64,000 nt of DNA from Benincasa hispida (GCF_009727055.1 NC_052360.1:67957343-68021342), one strand, 5' to 3'. Shown: positions 11,805 to 23,339, counted from the first letter of the stretch. Numbers and translations are program-made. Notes: generated by a model not told the origin, from the sequence alone.

Positions 11805-13000
11805 CTATAATATTAAATTTACCTTCACCCATCAACTTAAATGAAAAACGCGATATGATGACTCGTCACTCGAAATAAATATGTTAAATGGAAAGCATTG
11901 ACAAACACTATAACAACAAAATACCAACGACAAGAAAACAAGTAAAACCACATAGAAATTGGTAACCCAGTTCGGCAGTAAACCACCTATGTCAAGTAGC
12001 AGTGTGCCTATAAAAGATAATCCATTAATATTAAAGAGTTAAACAATTACAACATAATACTTATCTGTAATGCTCTGACTACTATAGGGACTCACATAAA
12101 GCCCAACTCAAAAGTCACCTAGGCTTCCCCTAGATGTGAGATTCCTTTTCAAATGAACTTAGGAACTTAGGTTCCCCCTATATAAGATAATATTAGTATT
12201 CAACACTTGGGTTTCCGACAAGGTATGAGTCTCTTCTTCACTTGATTATCTTCCTTGCAACTCAGTAAACTCTCTTCACTGATGAATCTTAGGTCTTTCA
12301 TAAGATGGAGAAATCCTTCTCGAGTATGAAGTCTTAGGCTTCCCCTAAGATAGAGAATCCCTTCTCTTTAGCAATGCCTTAGGCTCCCCCTAAGACAAGC
12401 AATATCTTCAAGTTTTGTGAATGATCTTTCCAAAGGATACGCACAATAGAATAAAATGGGCAACGATCGATAAAACCCACGATGCAGAAAACGGTCGTCA
12501 AGAACAAATCGGTTGCCAGGACAAATCATAATGAAGCACTATTTGATAAAAAAGAATTGCACTCTTTTGATAATCAACAGATATAGCAACCCTCGAAGAA
12601 GATCAGAATTCACTTTAAAAAGACTGTGGCCAATTAAGGAAAGAATGTCTAGAAAATATTTATAAAAAAAAAGGGATAAGATGCACCATGGAAAGGAAAA
12701 TATCGACCAATATATTTCAGCAGATATTTCCAGAATTAGGAAATAAAAATATTCTACATATAAATTTCAAATTAATAAAATAAAAAATTTTGTAGTAATT
12801 ATGCATGTCTGAGTAAAATGTTTAAGACATCATTTGTGATCATTGCAAAAACCGCCAGAAGCTCTCTTAGAAAAATATAGAAACAATCAGCAAATCTCCA
12901 ACATTAAGTTTTTGGGTCGATTGCTGATTTAAGATGGTATCAGAGTCGATACTCTTATGAAGTCTTGTGTTCAAACTCTGTGTATCAAGTTTTAAATGGA
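11805..13000 (+). repeat. tRNA-like/TRIM-like short repeat, split by a solo LTR
   Basis: The left part TTAGATGCTATAATATTAAA ... CACCCATCAACTTAA (11806-11840) and the right part TTTTTGGGTCGATTGCTGAT, TTAAGATGGTATCAGAGTCG, then a GTTCAAACTC box (12908-12985) form one repeat. An uninterrupted copy of the first half is at 21843-21935 (TTAGATGATATAATTAAATC ... CAATTGGTGATTTAAGAT). TGGTATCAGAG matches the complement of the plant initiator-tRNA 3' end and GTTCAAACTC resembles a pol III B box. Whether it is a SINE or an LTR-derived fragment is open. Confidence 0.55.
11842..12903. mobile_element. Solo LTR (family A)
   Basis: Starts TGAAAAACGCG at 11842 and ends CTCCAACA at 12903 (TG...CA). It is flanked by TTAAA (11837-11841) and TTAAG (12904-12908), a 5-base target duplication with one mismatch. 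It lies inside the split short repeat, whose two halves rejoin when the insertion is ignored. Inside are CAGTTCGGCAGTAAACCACC text and several hairpin-forming CTTAGG...CCTAAG motifs (12118-12390). Related copies are at about 15775-16500 and at 50941-51448 plus 58073-58140. No internal coding region is left, as expected after LTR-LTR recombination. Confidence 0.72.
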
Positions 13001-14230
13001 ATTCGTGTTTAGTTGTAACGTGATGCACTCCTTTTCTTTTTTTTTGTTCTTCTTTTTTTCCTAAGATTTCCCTTAAAACTATTCTAGAAGTATTTTCGTT
13101 AAAATAAAATTTGGACATTCAATTGAAAAATATGTTTAGCTATTTTTTGTTCGAGTTGTGGTATTATTTAGCTATTAGCTATTCTTTCTAGTTATCAATG
13201 TTTTGTCCCTTTTAAAGTGACGGTCTCTTTGTGTTGGTGAAGAAATGGGTAGGTATAATAATTTGATAATATGAGAATCTTCCTCCCTCGAGGGTCGTAT
13301 GAGGTGAGATTTTATAGATTTGATAACATCAATGCCCTCAATAACAATGGAAAATCATACATTGGTTGATAACATCAATGCCCTCAATAACAATGGAAAA
13401 TAGTGAATTGTCAACCAATATATTGTCATTCAAATTGAAGGCATTTCTTCGCATATGCCTAAAATGATGCCTTATTCCTCATGATCATTAACTAATAATG
13501 AATTTGGAATGTTTCAATTATAAGAACTTTTCTTTAATAACGTATGACTGAAAAAAGAACTCCGAAAATTTGTAAGAGCTCAGAAAAAAGTTAGGAAGAA
13601 GATTCGATGTTTTGATATTATGAGAATCATAACAATCCATACCCCTATGTAAGTTGGGATGAGAAAAGAAAAGATAAACATATAGAATACAAAAAATTGG
13701 TGGAAAAACACAAAGGTGTATTTGGTATGTGATAAAAGTAGAAAGTTGAGTTGGTAATTATTGTCTTGCGCAGAATTGAGTTGAGTTCTGATGCACTTTT
13801 TTTTTGTGAATAAGATTAGTTCTATTTTTTTCTATTTGTTTTTTTATTTCATTCTTTTATTTTTTAGTTTTATGTTTTGCTATTGTTGATTAATTTTCAA
13901 ATATAGACGTATTTTCTCAAATCATTTATGACATAAACTGGACAATCTCAATTTTTTTTTCTCAATTTATAGAACATAATATATTATTTTTCATATATTC
14001 TTTTCAAAAACTGTAATAATTCTAATTCTCTTCAATCGATCAAACATACCAACAAAATATATTTCATATTGCTGCTCAATTAATTGGTATATTGTATATT
14101 GTATGTATATATATTGAATGTATGTATATATATTGAAGGTAATTATCCCAATTACTAATTGATATATTTTATGTATATATATTGAATCTTGCTAACTTAA
14201 TTTTATTATTTCACATATCATATAGTTTAT
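13001..14230. repeat. Gene-free stretch with a 46-bp tandem duplication
   Basis: A 35-base word starting TGATAACATCAATGCCCTCA occurs at 13321-13355 and again, identical, at 13367-13401 (period 46). Near 14095-14190 TATGTATATATATTGAA is repeated three times. I see nothing else in this stretch beyond AT-rich text. Confidence 0.7.
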
Positions 14231-14254
14231 TTCTATATAATATGAATAATATAT

Positions 14255-14650
14255 TTGGGGATCCAAACGGCAAAGATGAGGGAAGAGAAAAAGAAACGAA
14301 AATAGAATCCAAAGGTTTGACAATAAAAAAAAAAAAAAAAAGATCAGATCTTGGCAAAGATGAGGGAAGAGAGACAGAAATGAAAATATATTGATTTTTA
14401 GGGTTAGTTTTGAGGGATAAAAAAGGAGTTTTGAGTGGGTAAAAAATGGATTTTAATAACCCATAGGTTTGACGATAAAAAAAAAAAATATATGGATCCA
14501 AATGGCAAAGATGAGGGAAGAGAAAAAAATGAAAATATATTGATTTTTAGGGTTAGTTTTGAGGGGATAAAAAAGGAGTTTTGAGGGGATAAAAAGGGAG
14601 TTTTGAGTGCGTAAAAAAGAGTTTTAATAACCCATAGGTTTTGCTTAACA
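14255..14650. repeat. Imperfect tandem duplication of about 200 bp
   Basis: The block GGCAAAGATGAGGGAAGAGA ... GAAAATATATTGATTTTTAG ... TTTTGAGGGATAAAAAAGGA ... TTTTAATAACCCATAGGTTT occurs at about 14345-14470 and 14502-14645, with a further partial copy of its first part at 14269-14340 and an internal triple GGAGTTTTGAG repeat. Purine-rich bias gives open frames on both strands that have no protein-like composition. Confidence 0.75.
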
Positions 14651-15230
14651 AACACTATTAACTCATACTCATTTATCAAACACCTCCAAATAGATAATGT
14701 CTAGGATTAAATTATCATCTACCACTTATTTTGTTATATATACTTCTTGGTAATGATTCAATCCTTTTTTTAAACGTAGACTACACGTATAATTTTAAGT
14801 TCCATCCCATTTTTTTTAGCATCCCTAGGCTCGTTCTTAACTTACTTTCTTTTTTCTACTCTCATTGCGGTTAACTATAAAAATACTACTAAACTATGGG
14901 ATTGATTTCATTAATATCCCCAAAAGTTCAAAATTTTTATTTTAATTCTTGAAGTGTAAAATTTGTTTTAAAATCGCTATGGAGACTTTTGTGGTTATAT
15001 TAATGTATATAAAAGTTTGTACCTGTTTAGGTGTTGGTTTGTGTGCAAATCAAAATTCTAAACATATAAAGAAAGCGACTAGGAGGTTGGGAGTCAGAAA
15101 AACAAAAAAATATGAATGTGCAAATTTATTTTTAGTACAATTAGAATTTGAATCGTATACCTCTTGGTCGCTAATACATAGTGGATCTTAATTGAGTTAC
15201 GCTCTTTTTGAGGTGTGAAATTGAGGTTAT
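14651..15230. other. Stretch without recognised features
   Basis: AT-rich sequence. A short frame at 14949-15191 (80 residues, plus strand) contains GVGLCANQNSKHIKKATRRLG but is not recognised and lies just before a copia tail, so it is probably degraded retroelement or random sequence. Confidence 0.4.
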
Positions 15231-15620
15231 TCTTTTATCTCTTGGAAGACTAATTAGAAACAAACGACTGTCTCTAGATCATTAGTTGAAGCTGAATACA
15301 GGGTTGTTGCTGCTATTACTTGTGAACTTATTTAGATCTTACAATTATTTATTAAGTTAAGAATTCCTTTACTTCTCCTCCTCTCATCTTTTGTAAAAAT
15401 CATGCTACTCTTCATATTGCTAGTAATCTTATGTTTCATGAAAGAACAAAACACATCAAGTTAAATTGCCATTTTGCTCGAGAAAAGGTTGTTAAAGGAA
15501 TCATGAAGCTTTTTCCTATGCGGTCTCATAAACAATTGTAGAAATTTTCACCAAAGCTCTTTCATCCAAAGTTTTTGTTCCCTTATGATCCAAGATGGGT
15601 GTGACTGATATTCACTTCCT
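15231..15620 (+). pseudogene. C-terminal RNase H of a second plus-strand copia (broken)
   Basis: Translation gives SWKTN-stop-KQTTVSRSLVEAEYRVVA, then after a frameshift NHATLHIASNLMFHERTKHI and CHFAREKVVKG. The blocks K(K)QTTVSRS.AEAEY and HERTKHI.. are the conserved end of copia RNase H. At least two stops and one frameshift are present. A polypurine-like AAGGAGAG follows at 15626-15632, so the order RNase H, polypurine tract, LTR is preserved. Confidence 0.8.
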
Positions 15621-15632
15621 ATCTTAAGGAGA

Positions 15633-15770
15633 GTATTAAGGGTAGTTTTGTGTTTTCCATATTATGGATAGTCTTGTAACTTCTATTTGTTTGTTTTCCA
15701 CTATTTACTGTATCATTTTAATGAATAATTAATGAAAAAACAACTTGATTGCCTCAATACTACCACACAG
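15633..15770 (+). repeat. Short 3' LTR remnant of that copia
   Basis: Begins TATTAAGGGTAG right after AAGGAGAG; the expected TGTTAAGG start appears changed by one base. It contains GTCTTGTAACTTCTATTTG and ends near ACCACACAG, where a family-A LTR copy begins. The right edge is approximate. Confidence 0.5.
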
Positions 15771-15774
15771 TATA

Positions 15775-16500
15775 ACAATGTTAAACACAATGTTTCAGCA
15801 ATTATTAGAACAAACAAAAAACAAAAGAGATAAACTTTGAAATACATGACACAAAGTTTGGCAACCTAGTTTGGCAATATACCACCTATGTCGGGGGCAG
15901 TGTGCTTAGGAAAGATACTTTTACTAATATGAAGTCATGCAATTACAAGTTGTACGTATGTGTAAATAGACGGTAAATATAGTGACATATGAATAGTTTG
16001 ACTCAATGAATGACCACTTAGGCTCCCTAAGTGTGAGACTTCCTCTCAAAGAAACTTAGGTTCTTTCTTAGTATGAGTATATTAGTAAGCAATCACTTAG
16101 ACTCTCCCTAAGTATGAGATTTTCTCTCAAAGAAACTTAGGCTCTCCTTTAATATGAGTATATTAGTAAGCAATCACTTAGGCTCCCCCTAAGGTGATAA
16201 GTGTGAGACTCCCTCTCAATCATAATATTTCCACCTTCTAGTGAAGATCACTTCACTTGATGAACTTAGGCTCCCCCTAAGTTTGAGAATTCATTCTCAA
16301 GCAATGATGTCTTAGGAACCCCCTAAGATTAAGATAACCTTCTCACATAACAAGCTTAAAAAAGATCTACAAGAACTTTGAACCACAATCTTGAGATTGA
16401 TATGCAACCACAACATTTGGCTACAACACAAATCAAAAAGCTTCAAATAAAATACTCAAAGCTGGCAACTCTAGTAAGACAACAACTTCTTCTTAAACAG
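15775..16500. repeat. Second copy of the family-A LTR, with hairpin repeats
   Basis: Matches the solo LTR at 11842-12903 in order: GGCAACCTAGTTTGGCAATA, CCACCTATGTCGGGGGCAGT, then the CTTAGG/CCTAAG block. Between 16015 and 16330 the palindromic motif CTTAGGCTCCCCCTAAG (with variants) occurs at least five times, each followed by GTGTGAGACT- or ATGAGAT-like text; each could fold into a short hairpin. The edges are approximate. Confidence 0.6.
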
Positions 16501-16789
16501 ACACGGCAAAAAAAGAAAAATATTCTCATTCAGTAACTTAAATAAGAAAAATGTGCAAGAGAAATAAAAGTGACAAATTTTCCAGATAAGAAAACAAATA
16601 ATTTGTAAGGTTAACATTCTGAGAGACATCCTGTTCGCTTGCTATCGTGAGATGCTTTAGGAGTGTATAGAGTAAAACAGGTTGGAAGAATAAAGTCTTA
16701 AGTGTTGTGTTCTGCCTTGATGCGTTTAAATGAATGCAACGCGTTGGGACGTTAATATTATGCACAGAAGACACACAACTCCTTATAAT

Positions 16790-18193
16790 AACATTCAAGT
16801 TTTCCTAGATTAAACCCAAGTATAAATCTAATCTAGGTTCTTGGCAAGTCCAGGGTCGATCACAGGAATTCAGTTTTACTAACACAGATTATGCGCTATA
16901 CTTGCAGTAGGAGGTTTTTCTTAAATAAATGTGAAAGATATATTATTTACCCTAACATGCTGTGCCTATGCAAGATAATACAAAAGAGTTGAGTGGAAAA
17001 TGAAGGTTCATGTGAAAATGGAATTTAAGTAGATGGACGTGCCGGTTAAAGATAATTGCATACAATGGATGTAGTGTGGATGAAATGGGATGGGTTGCTT
17101 ATCTTTCTATTCATGCGTTAGACATCATTCAACACTGCTCAATGCGAATAACATACAAGCCTATCTCTAGGGTGCATGCGTCTAACCTAGAATGCAAGAA
17201 ACACTAGTAAGTCTATCTCTAGCTGTACTAGGTATTCTACTTAATGCGACTTAGCTATTCTTTCGAACAACTAAGTAAAGAAGCTTTCACCTAGTTGTCA
17301 AGTTGGCTTAGGTGTTGGAACAGAATTATGCATGAAGTACTAATGCTTTCAACATAAACAGAAGACAAACAATAGCAACAATGATGATCAAATATATGAA
17401 TTTTATAAAGGATCAATGAGTCTTTACAAAGAACTATATTCAATCAAAATGATATGAAAATGATATTAAGAGAGAGACTGAGTCAAGCCAAAGAATACAA
17501 TCTCTTGTAGTTCTTTGGCTCAATCTTGTTGTACAATCACTTTAAAGAGCCGAGGAAATAGTATCTTTGTCAAGAATAACTTTCTCCACTCCCTGGCCGG
17601 TGATGGTGGTGTTTCTCAGTTCCTTCGATCGTCTTACACCTTGGCACAGCTTGTACAGCTAAAACTAAGTCTAAAAATTTACAGAGATTATGGAGCTTCT
17701 AATTGTATACTTTTAATTCTGGAGGGTCTTCAAGTATTTCTAGGCGCTGGTCTTGTCCACTTGGAGGATGGCTGCATTTAAATCCATGCCTTGGTCAGCA
17801 TTAAATTCCATGTCTTGGTTGGCCGCCTGACCTCTTGGAAGCTTTTCAGACGCCGCCTGTTGCAGGTGCCCATGCTTGCACGTGGTGATGTGATACAATC
17901 AGCCCAGAGTAATGAATCTTCTATGTGTTGAATTCCCTCTGACGCATGGCTCATGCGTTAGCGTGTTTCCTGCGGCACTTGTCTAATGCGTTGTTGTCAG
18001 TTCTTGCGTTGAAATTCTGCAAAGTAGTGCGTTAGCGGCGTGATAATCAGTGATAAAACTTATTTTACATGAATTTGCTATTGTTCAACTAAATCCATGC
18101 GTTTCTATTAAAAATGAGGAGAATTTATCATTAAAAATCCTAATTGTTCCAACTTAAGAGCAAAGATAACTTGTATTTTTATAAGTTATCACA
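16790..18193 (-). repeat. Ty3/gypsy-like LTR and adjoining leader remnant
   Basis: The right end reads ATAAGTTATCACA at 18181-18193, the inverse of TGTGATAACTTAT, a plausible TG start in minus orientation. CAAGTCCAGGGTCGATCACAGG at 16847-16868 resembles the leader motif of large non-coding gypsy-type elements. Between them is text with many GCGTT/ATGCG words (17100-18050). No capsid or polymerase coding region was seen. Frames such as 17515-17781 are not recognised proteins. Confidence 0.45.
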
Positions 18194-18400
18194 TCCTACA
18201 GGACATAACCTGAGATAACCAGCAAGACAACCTATACAACAGAAGCCAAACACCCTTAACAAATATAATCAATTCCGAAACTCTTATGCAATTTTTAAAG
18301 GAGTAATTGCAACTTTAATCAAAAAAATAAATTGAAAATTGAGTGTGTGTCCTTAAGTTTTGCTTGTTTTACAAACATGACAAAAAAATTCCGCCTGAAA
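18194..18400. other. Stretch without recognised features
   Basis: Nothing recognised, except that its end AAAATTCCGCCTGAAAATTT parallels the lead-in to the large GATT minisatellite at 22410, suggesting a shared origin of the two arrays. Confidence 0.4.
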
Positions 18401-18490
18401 ATTTGATTGCTATCTAATTTCTATGTGATTGTTATGTGATTGCAATCTAATTTGTATGTGATTATTATGTGATTATTATGTGATTGTCAC
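18401..18490. repeat. Small GATT-type minisatellite
   Basis: Degenerate units of 10-12 bases such as TATGTGATTG, CAATCTAATT, TATGTGATTA are repeated about eight times. It is the same unit type as the 22410-23335 array. Confidence 0.75.
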
Positions 18491-18739
18491 ACCTGAAATT
18501 ATAAAAAAGTTGAAATCATGACTTTAGTTTCTTAAATTGTATTTGTCATATAATGCAATTTTCCATTTTTAAAATAAAAAAGAAGACATCAACTTGTATG
18601 ATTATCAAATATCATGCATTTATTTAAGTTAAGGCACGTAGGGTGGGGTTCCCTCAACTTTGGATATTTGAGGAAATAGTATGATATGTCACAATTAAGG
18701 GAAATTAATGCCGGTTAAGTTTTTTATTTGTCATTTTTT

Positions 18740-19110
18740 TTAAAATACTATTTTGGCTTCTATACTATTTATTTTAGTTCATTTTGGTCTATGTATTTTC
18801 AAAATGTTCATTTTAGTTCCTATACTTTCAAATTTAGATAATTTTGGCTCTTATACTTTTAAAATATTCATTTTAATCCTTATACTTTCAAATTTGGTTC
18901 ATTTTGATTCTTGAACCTTCAAAAAGTGATCATTTTGATCCCTTCAAAATGAAAGAGAAATGAAAATGAACGGACCAAAATTATCATTCTTCTTTAAAGT
19001 ACAAGGATTAAAATGAACTAAAGTTGAAGGTATAAAGATCAAAATGAACATTTTGAAAGTATAGAGACCAAAATGAACTAAAGTTGAAAGTATAGAGACC
19101 AAAGTAGTAC
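18740..19110. repeat. Foldback element made of 30-bp-like repeats
   Basis: The left arm repeats TTCATTTTGGTC...TATACTTTCAAA; the right arm repeats its complement, GTATAGAGACCAAAATGAAC. The axis is near 18935-18965, so the region could form a long imperfect hairpin. Such arrays are common in plant intergenic DNA. The minus-strand frame at 18944-19138 is only the repeat translated. Confidence 0.75.
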
Positions 19111-19418
19111 TTAAGGTCTCATTTGGTAACCATTTCATTTTTTGTTTTCATTTTTTTAAATTAAAAACAATTTTTTCCCATTTTTTACAATGATTTGTAT
19201 ATTTCTTTAGTAAAATTGTTGAATTTTTAGCCAAATTCTAAATTCCAAAAATATTTTTTTAAAAGCTAGTTTTCTTAATTTTCAAATTTTTGCTTAGTTT
19301 TTTAAACAATAGTAAAAGGTAGATAATAGAAAAAAATTGAAGGTGAAAGTAGTATTTATAGATTTAATTTTTAAAAATAAAAGTAAAAATTAAAATAATT
19401 ACCAAACAGACTTTAAAT
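19111..19418. mobile_element. MITE, family M1, copy 1
   Basis: Terminal inverted repeats GTCTCATTTGGTAACCATTT (left) and, inverted, AAGTCTGTTTGGTAATTATT (right). The inside has the family's ordered words TTGTTGAATTTTTAGCCAAATT and AGGTAGATAATAG. Related copies are at 44795, 48165 and 48413. Confidence 0.7.
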
Positions 19419-20164
19419 CTTTTAGTTTTATTTTTCTCATGTTCTGTTATTTTCATTATCGTTTTCTTTACGTTAGTTTTTTATTTTATTTTCCTTATTT
19501 CTTTCTTGCTTTTCTGGTTTTCCAAATTGTTTTGTTTTGTTCTTTTTTCTAGATCACATATTTGTTTTTGTAATCTTTATTTTCCTTCATTTTTTTTTTC
19601 TGATCTTTTTTCAAAGTACTTTTTTTTCATACTTTATAATCATTTAAATTTATTCATAGATATAAAATTACTAACAGATATATAATATATATTTTTTAAA
19701 AATTTAGTAATTTATTGTAAAAATTAATTACATAAAAAGAATTTATAATTCTTATGAAAAAGAAACAAATCTAATTGTTTTGTTAATTTCCATTCTCTTA
19801 CATACATACATATAGAAAATCTATTTCTATTTCTTATTCAACATGCTTGATTTATTAAGTATTTAATCCGTGGTTAAACTTTAAATTTTATATTTAATAG
19901 AATTTCAAATTTTCAATTTAATATCTAATAATAGATCTCTAACGTAAGAGACTTTATTTATGTTTAAGGATTTATTAAATATAAAATTAAAAAATTTAAA
20001 GACCTATTAAATTATAAATGGAAAGTTTGAAACTGACTAGAAACCATTTCTAAGTCATAATCAAAATTTTGAATATATACTTTATCTAACTTCATATCAA
20101 AATATATAAGTTAATACTAATTTATATCATTTCAAACTAATTTGATATAGCCTACACCAGATGA
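19419..20164. other. AT-rich stretch without recognised features
   Basis: T-rich and AT-rich intergenic DNA. I see no gene or repeat that I can name. Confidence 0.5.
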
Positions 20165-20167
20165 TAT

Positions 20168-21808
20168 AATTAAGAGATTTTTACATAAAAGGACTTTAAG
20201 AATAGACACATATTACACTAAAATCTTAGAACATTTTACTTTTTACAAAAAAGATCTATTGACCTCTCTATTTTCACTAATATTAATGGCTATTTACAAT
20301 TTAGTTATCATCTATATGTGTGTATTTCTCTTTCCTCCATGCATACTTCTCTCCCTCATGCATATTCTCTCTTCCTCATGCATATGTTCTCTCTCCTCTA
20401 TTTCTCTTCCCTCTTTTTTCTCCCCCCTCTTTTCTCCTCTGGCGATGTGAGTTGTAGGTGGTAGACAACGGGGTGGGGCAAATTGATGACTCGTCACGAG
20501 GTGACACGAACGACTTGGGACAAATTGATAGCACGGACGGCATGGGGTCGACAATGACAGGTTGAGCAGATTTGGTCGATGGCATGGCGGGGCAAATCCA
20601 GTCAACGACAATGGGGAGAGAGATCCGTGGCGGCCATGACTGAAGAAGAAGAGATGAAGATGGAGGGTTATGTATTATAAATCCCATATGAAGATGAACT
20701 TTATTTTTTCCTTTTTTTATCTCTCCTGTGATATATATGTTTTTGTTTTTAGTTTTTGTAGGAAATTTGATATATGTTATGGTATATGTATTCGTTTATT
20801 TGATATAAATGAGTGTTTTTTTTATTTTATTTAGACTTATTGTATCATAATATATATACTGCGATGCAAATGAAATTTATGAAAATTTATATACTGTAGT
20901 ATATTTCATACATTGGTTAATACTGTGATTTATGTCAAGCATTGAGTCAAGCTCTAATTTATAAACTGTAGTATATTTCATATATTGGTTAGAATATTTT
21001 TAAACACCTAACAAAATGTTCTACGGTATATTTAAAATAATCATGAATTGTCAAAATGTTCTAAAGTATATTTAAAATAACCATTAAACTGTAAAAAATC
21101 CAATAAATTGATATATACAAATAAACAACGAAATATATTACATGTACAAGTGAACAAATAATGAAATATTTCACATAATAACAAAAATCAACATGCAAAA
21201 TGAAACGAAAAATAAAATCATATTAAATGTCATTTTCTCTCTCCAAATGAAAATAGAAAAAATATATCAAATGCATTTTATTTCTATAATCAAAAAAGAG
21301 GAAAAATCATAACAAAAACATTTTCTCTCTCTATAATAAATGCATTATTTGGTGATTTATGTCAAGCATTGAAATTATATACTATGGTTAGAATATTTTC
21401 AATTTCCTAACAAAATGTTTTGAGATATATTTTAAATAACCATGAATCCGCAGAAAAAAATGTGAAACCAATGAAAATAGAAAAAAATCATTAAATGTAT
21501 TTTCTCTCTCCAATTAAATTAAATAAAGAAAAATATCTCAACAAATAAATGTATTTTCTCTCTTCATTTGAAAATATGAAAAAAAAAATCTTATCAAATG
21601 AATCTTTTCTCCCATAATAAATACACTTTCTCTCTATCATTATGAAAGTTTTTAAAATAGGGAAATATATATAAAAATCGGGAATAAAAAAATAAAAAAG
21701 GGAAATTTATCCATAAAAGAATTTCTTGAAAAAAAAATCAAATGTAAAGACATTTTTTGAAATATAGGACCTAAAGATGGTTTTTTATGTAAAAATTCAT
21801 ATAATTAA
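20168..21808. mobile_element. Non-autonomous element with terminal inverted repeats
   Basis: The left end AATTAAGAGATTTTTACATA and the right end, inverted, AATTATATGAATTTTTACAT continue in parallel for about 24 bases (20168-20192 and 21783-21808). The inside has a GC-richer block at 20440-20690 (minus-strand frames there are not recognised) and several diverged direct repeats of GTAGTATATTTCATA, CCTAACAAAATGTT and ATTTTCTCTCTCCAA between 20890 and 21660. No transposase was found. The class (MULE-like or other) is not settled. Confidence 0.5.
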
Positions 21809-21842
21809 ATTTGTTAATTGGTTCAAGTCCCTGCATTGTTAT

Positions 21843-21935
21843 TGTTAGATGATATAATTAAATCTTTCTTCACCTATTACCTTAAACTTTTAGCTCAATT
21901 GGTGATTTAAGATCTGCCAACGTAAAATTATGAAT
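21843..21935 (+). repeat. Copy of the short tRNA-like/TRIM-like repeat
   Basis: TTAGATGATATAATTAAATC, CTTCACCTATTACCTTAAAC, TTTTAGCTCAATTGGTGATT follow in the same order as in the split copy at 11805-13000. The B-box half is replaced by an A17-type tract at 21951. Confidence 0.5.
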
Positions 21936-22405
21936 ATACCACTGTTTCTTAAAAAAAAAAAAAAAAAAAGTCTTCATAAGATTTGTTCAAATAAGTAGAC
22001 ATAACTTTTTGCCTATAAATTTAAAGAAGAAGATCTATCAGAGAAGTATAATTAAAAACAACTCCTAATTTTGGAGTATTTTTATAATTTAAGCCACCAA
22101 TAACAAGATATATACCAAAATCAAATATTACAATTTTCTTTTCCATTATGACGATTTAGAACTATCTTAATGTAAAATAATCAAAACTTACATGTATACG
22201 ATCAAGAATAAAGGTAAATGACATCATTGATAAGTTGTAGAGTTTATAAAATAGTTTTTGTTTTAGAGGCACTTGCAAAGTTATAATAATTAGTTCTATA
22301 TCCACACAATATAAATTTAACAAAAACAGCAAAATCAATCAAACAAGTCCAATTTAAATAAGGCATTAAAACTAAAAAGTAAAAAAAAATGCCCTTACTG
22401 ATTCA
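21936..22405. other. Stretch without recognised features
   Basis: Begins with a run of A (about 21951-21969). Otherwise plain AT-rich sequence. Confidence 0.5.
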
Positions 22406-22409
22406 TGAA

Positions 22410-23335
22410 CTTACGTCGGAATTTGATTGCTATGTGATTGTCATTTGATTGTTCTCTGGTTATCTTCTATTTTTTTGTCAATTAATTAGGCTTCTGATTG
22501 TTATCTGATTACTTTCTATTTTTTGACACATAGTTATTAGTTTATAATATTGCTATTTAATTGCCTTGTGATTGTCATTTGATAACTTTCTATTATTGAC
22601 ATATGGTTGGTTGTTTATGACAATGTCATCTAATAGCCATATGGTTGTCGTTGTCATCTAATCCCTTCTATTCTTTGGTAGTTGTTTATTATATTGTCAT
22701 CTAATTGTCTCCTGATTGTTTTATGTTTATCATTTGATTACCTTCTAATCTTTGACACAAAATTAGTAGTTTATGATATTGTCATTTGATTACTTTTTTT
22801 TGTCAATTAGTTAGTAGTTTTTTGTTGCCTTTTGATTGCCTTTTATTTTTTTGTCACATAGTTAGTAGTGCCCTTACTAATTTAGTGACTTCCACCAAGA
22901 ATTTGATTGTTATGTGATTGATATGGTTGTTATATGATTACTGTCTCATTAGTATTAAATAATTAACCAATGATATCAGTAGTTATCTGATTGCAATTTG
23001 GTTACTATCTGATACTAATTCTTAATGTTACTGATATAATTTGATAATGATTGTTATGTTATTGCTATTTAATATTGATTTTCATCTGATTGTTATCTTA
23101 TCTCGATTGCTAATTATACTAATTTGTTATATGATTGTTGGTTGATTGCGGATTTGATACTAATAGTTATTTGATTGTTAATGATACCGATTACTATCTA
23201 ATTATTGTTTGATTATTATTTGATTGTCATTTGATTATTATCTTATTGTTGTTTGATTATTATTGATATTGATTGTCAATTATGCCTATTGTTATCTGAT
23301 TGGTTACTTAAAAAATAAATTGTTGATTACTGATT
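22410..23335. repeat. Large degenerate GATT minisatellite (about 0.9 kb)
   Basis: Throughout the block, words of 9-12 bases of the type TTGATTGTTATCTGATTGCTAT recur many dozens of times with substitutions, broken by repeats of a GACACATAGTTAGTAGTTTATG-like spacer (near 22530, 22605, 22680, 22755, 22855). The lead-in TTACGTCGGAATTTGATTGC recurs as TTCCACCAAGAATTTGATTG at 22887, indicating a higher-order unit of about 470 bases. No protein is encoded. Confidence 0.8.
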
Positions 23336-23339
23336 GCAA

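Noticed and set aside
12934..12985. Possible tRNA gene (TGGTATCAGAG ... GTTCAAACTC)
   Set aside because: No cloverleaf can be formed: the acceptor and anticodon stems are missing. It is better read as a tRNA-like repeat or a primer-site remnant.
14182..14679. Frames on both strands around the 200-bp duplication
   Set aside because: Purine-rich tandem repeats create them; composition is Lys/Glu on one strand and Phe/Ser/Leu on the other.
20312..20687. Two overlapping minus-strand frames of about 100 residues
   Set aside because: Overlapping frames in a GC-richer core of an inverted-repeat element, with no recognisable domain.
22410..23335. Possible CRISPR-like array
   Set aside because: Units are short, degenerate and without unique spacers, and the genome is a plant's.
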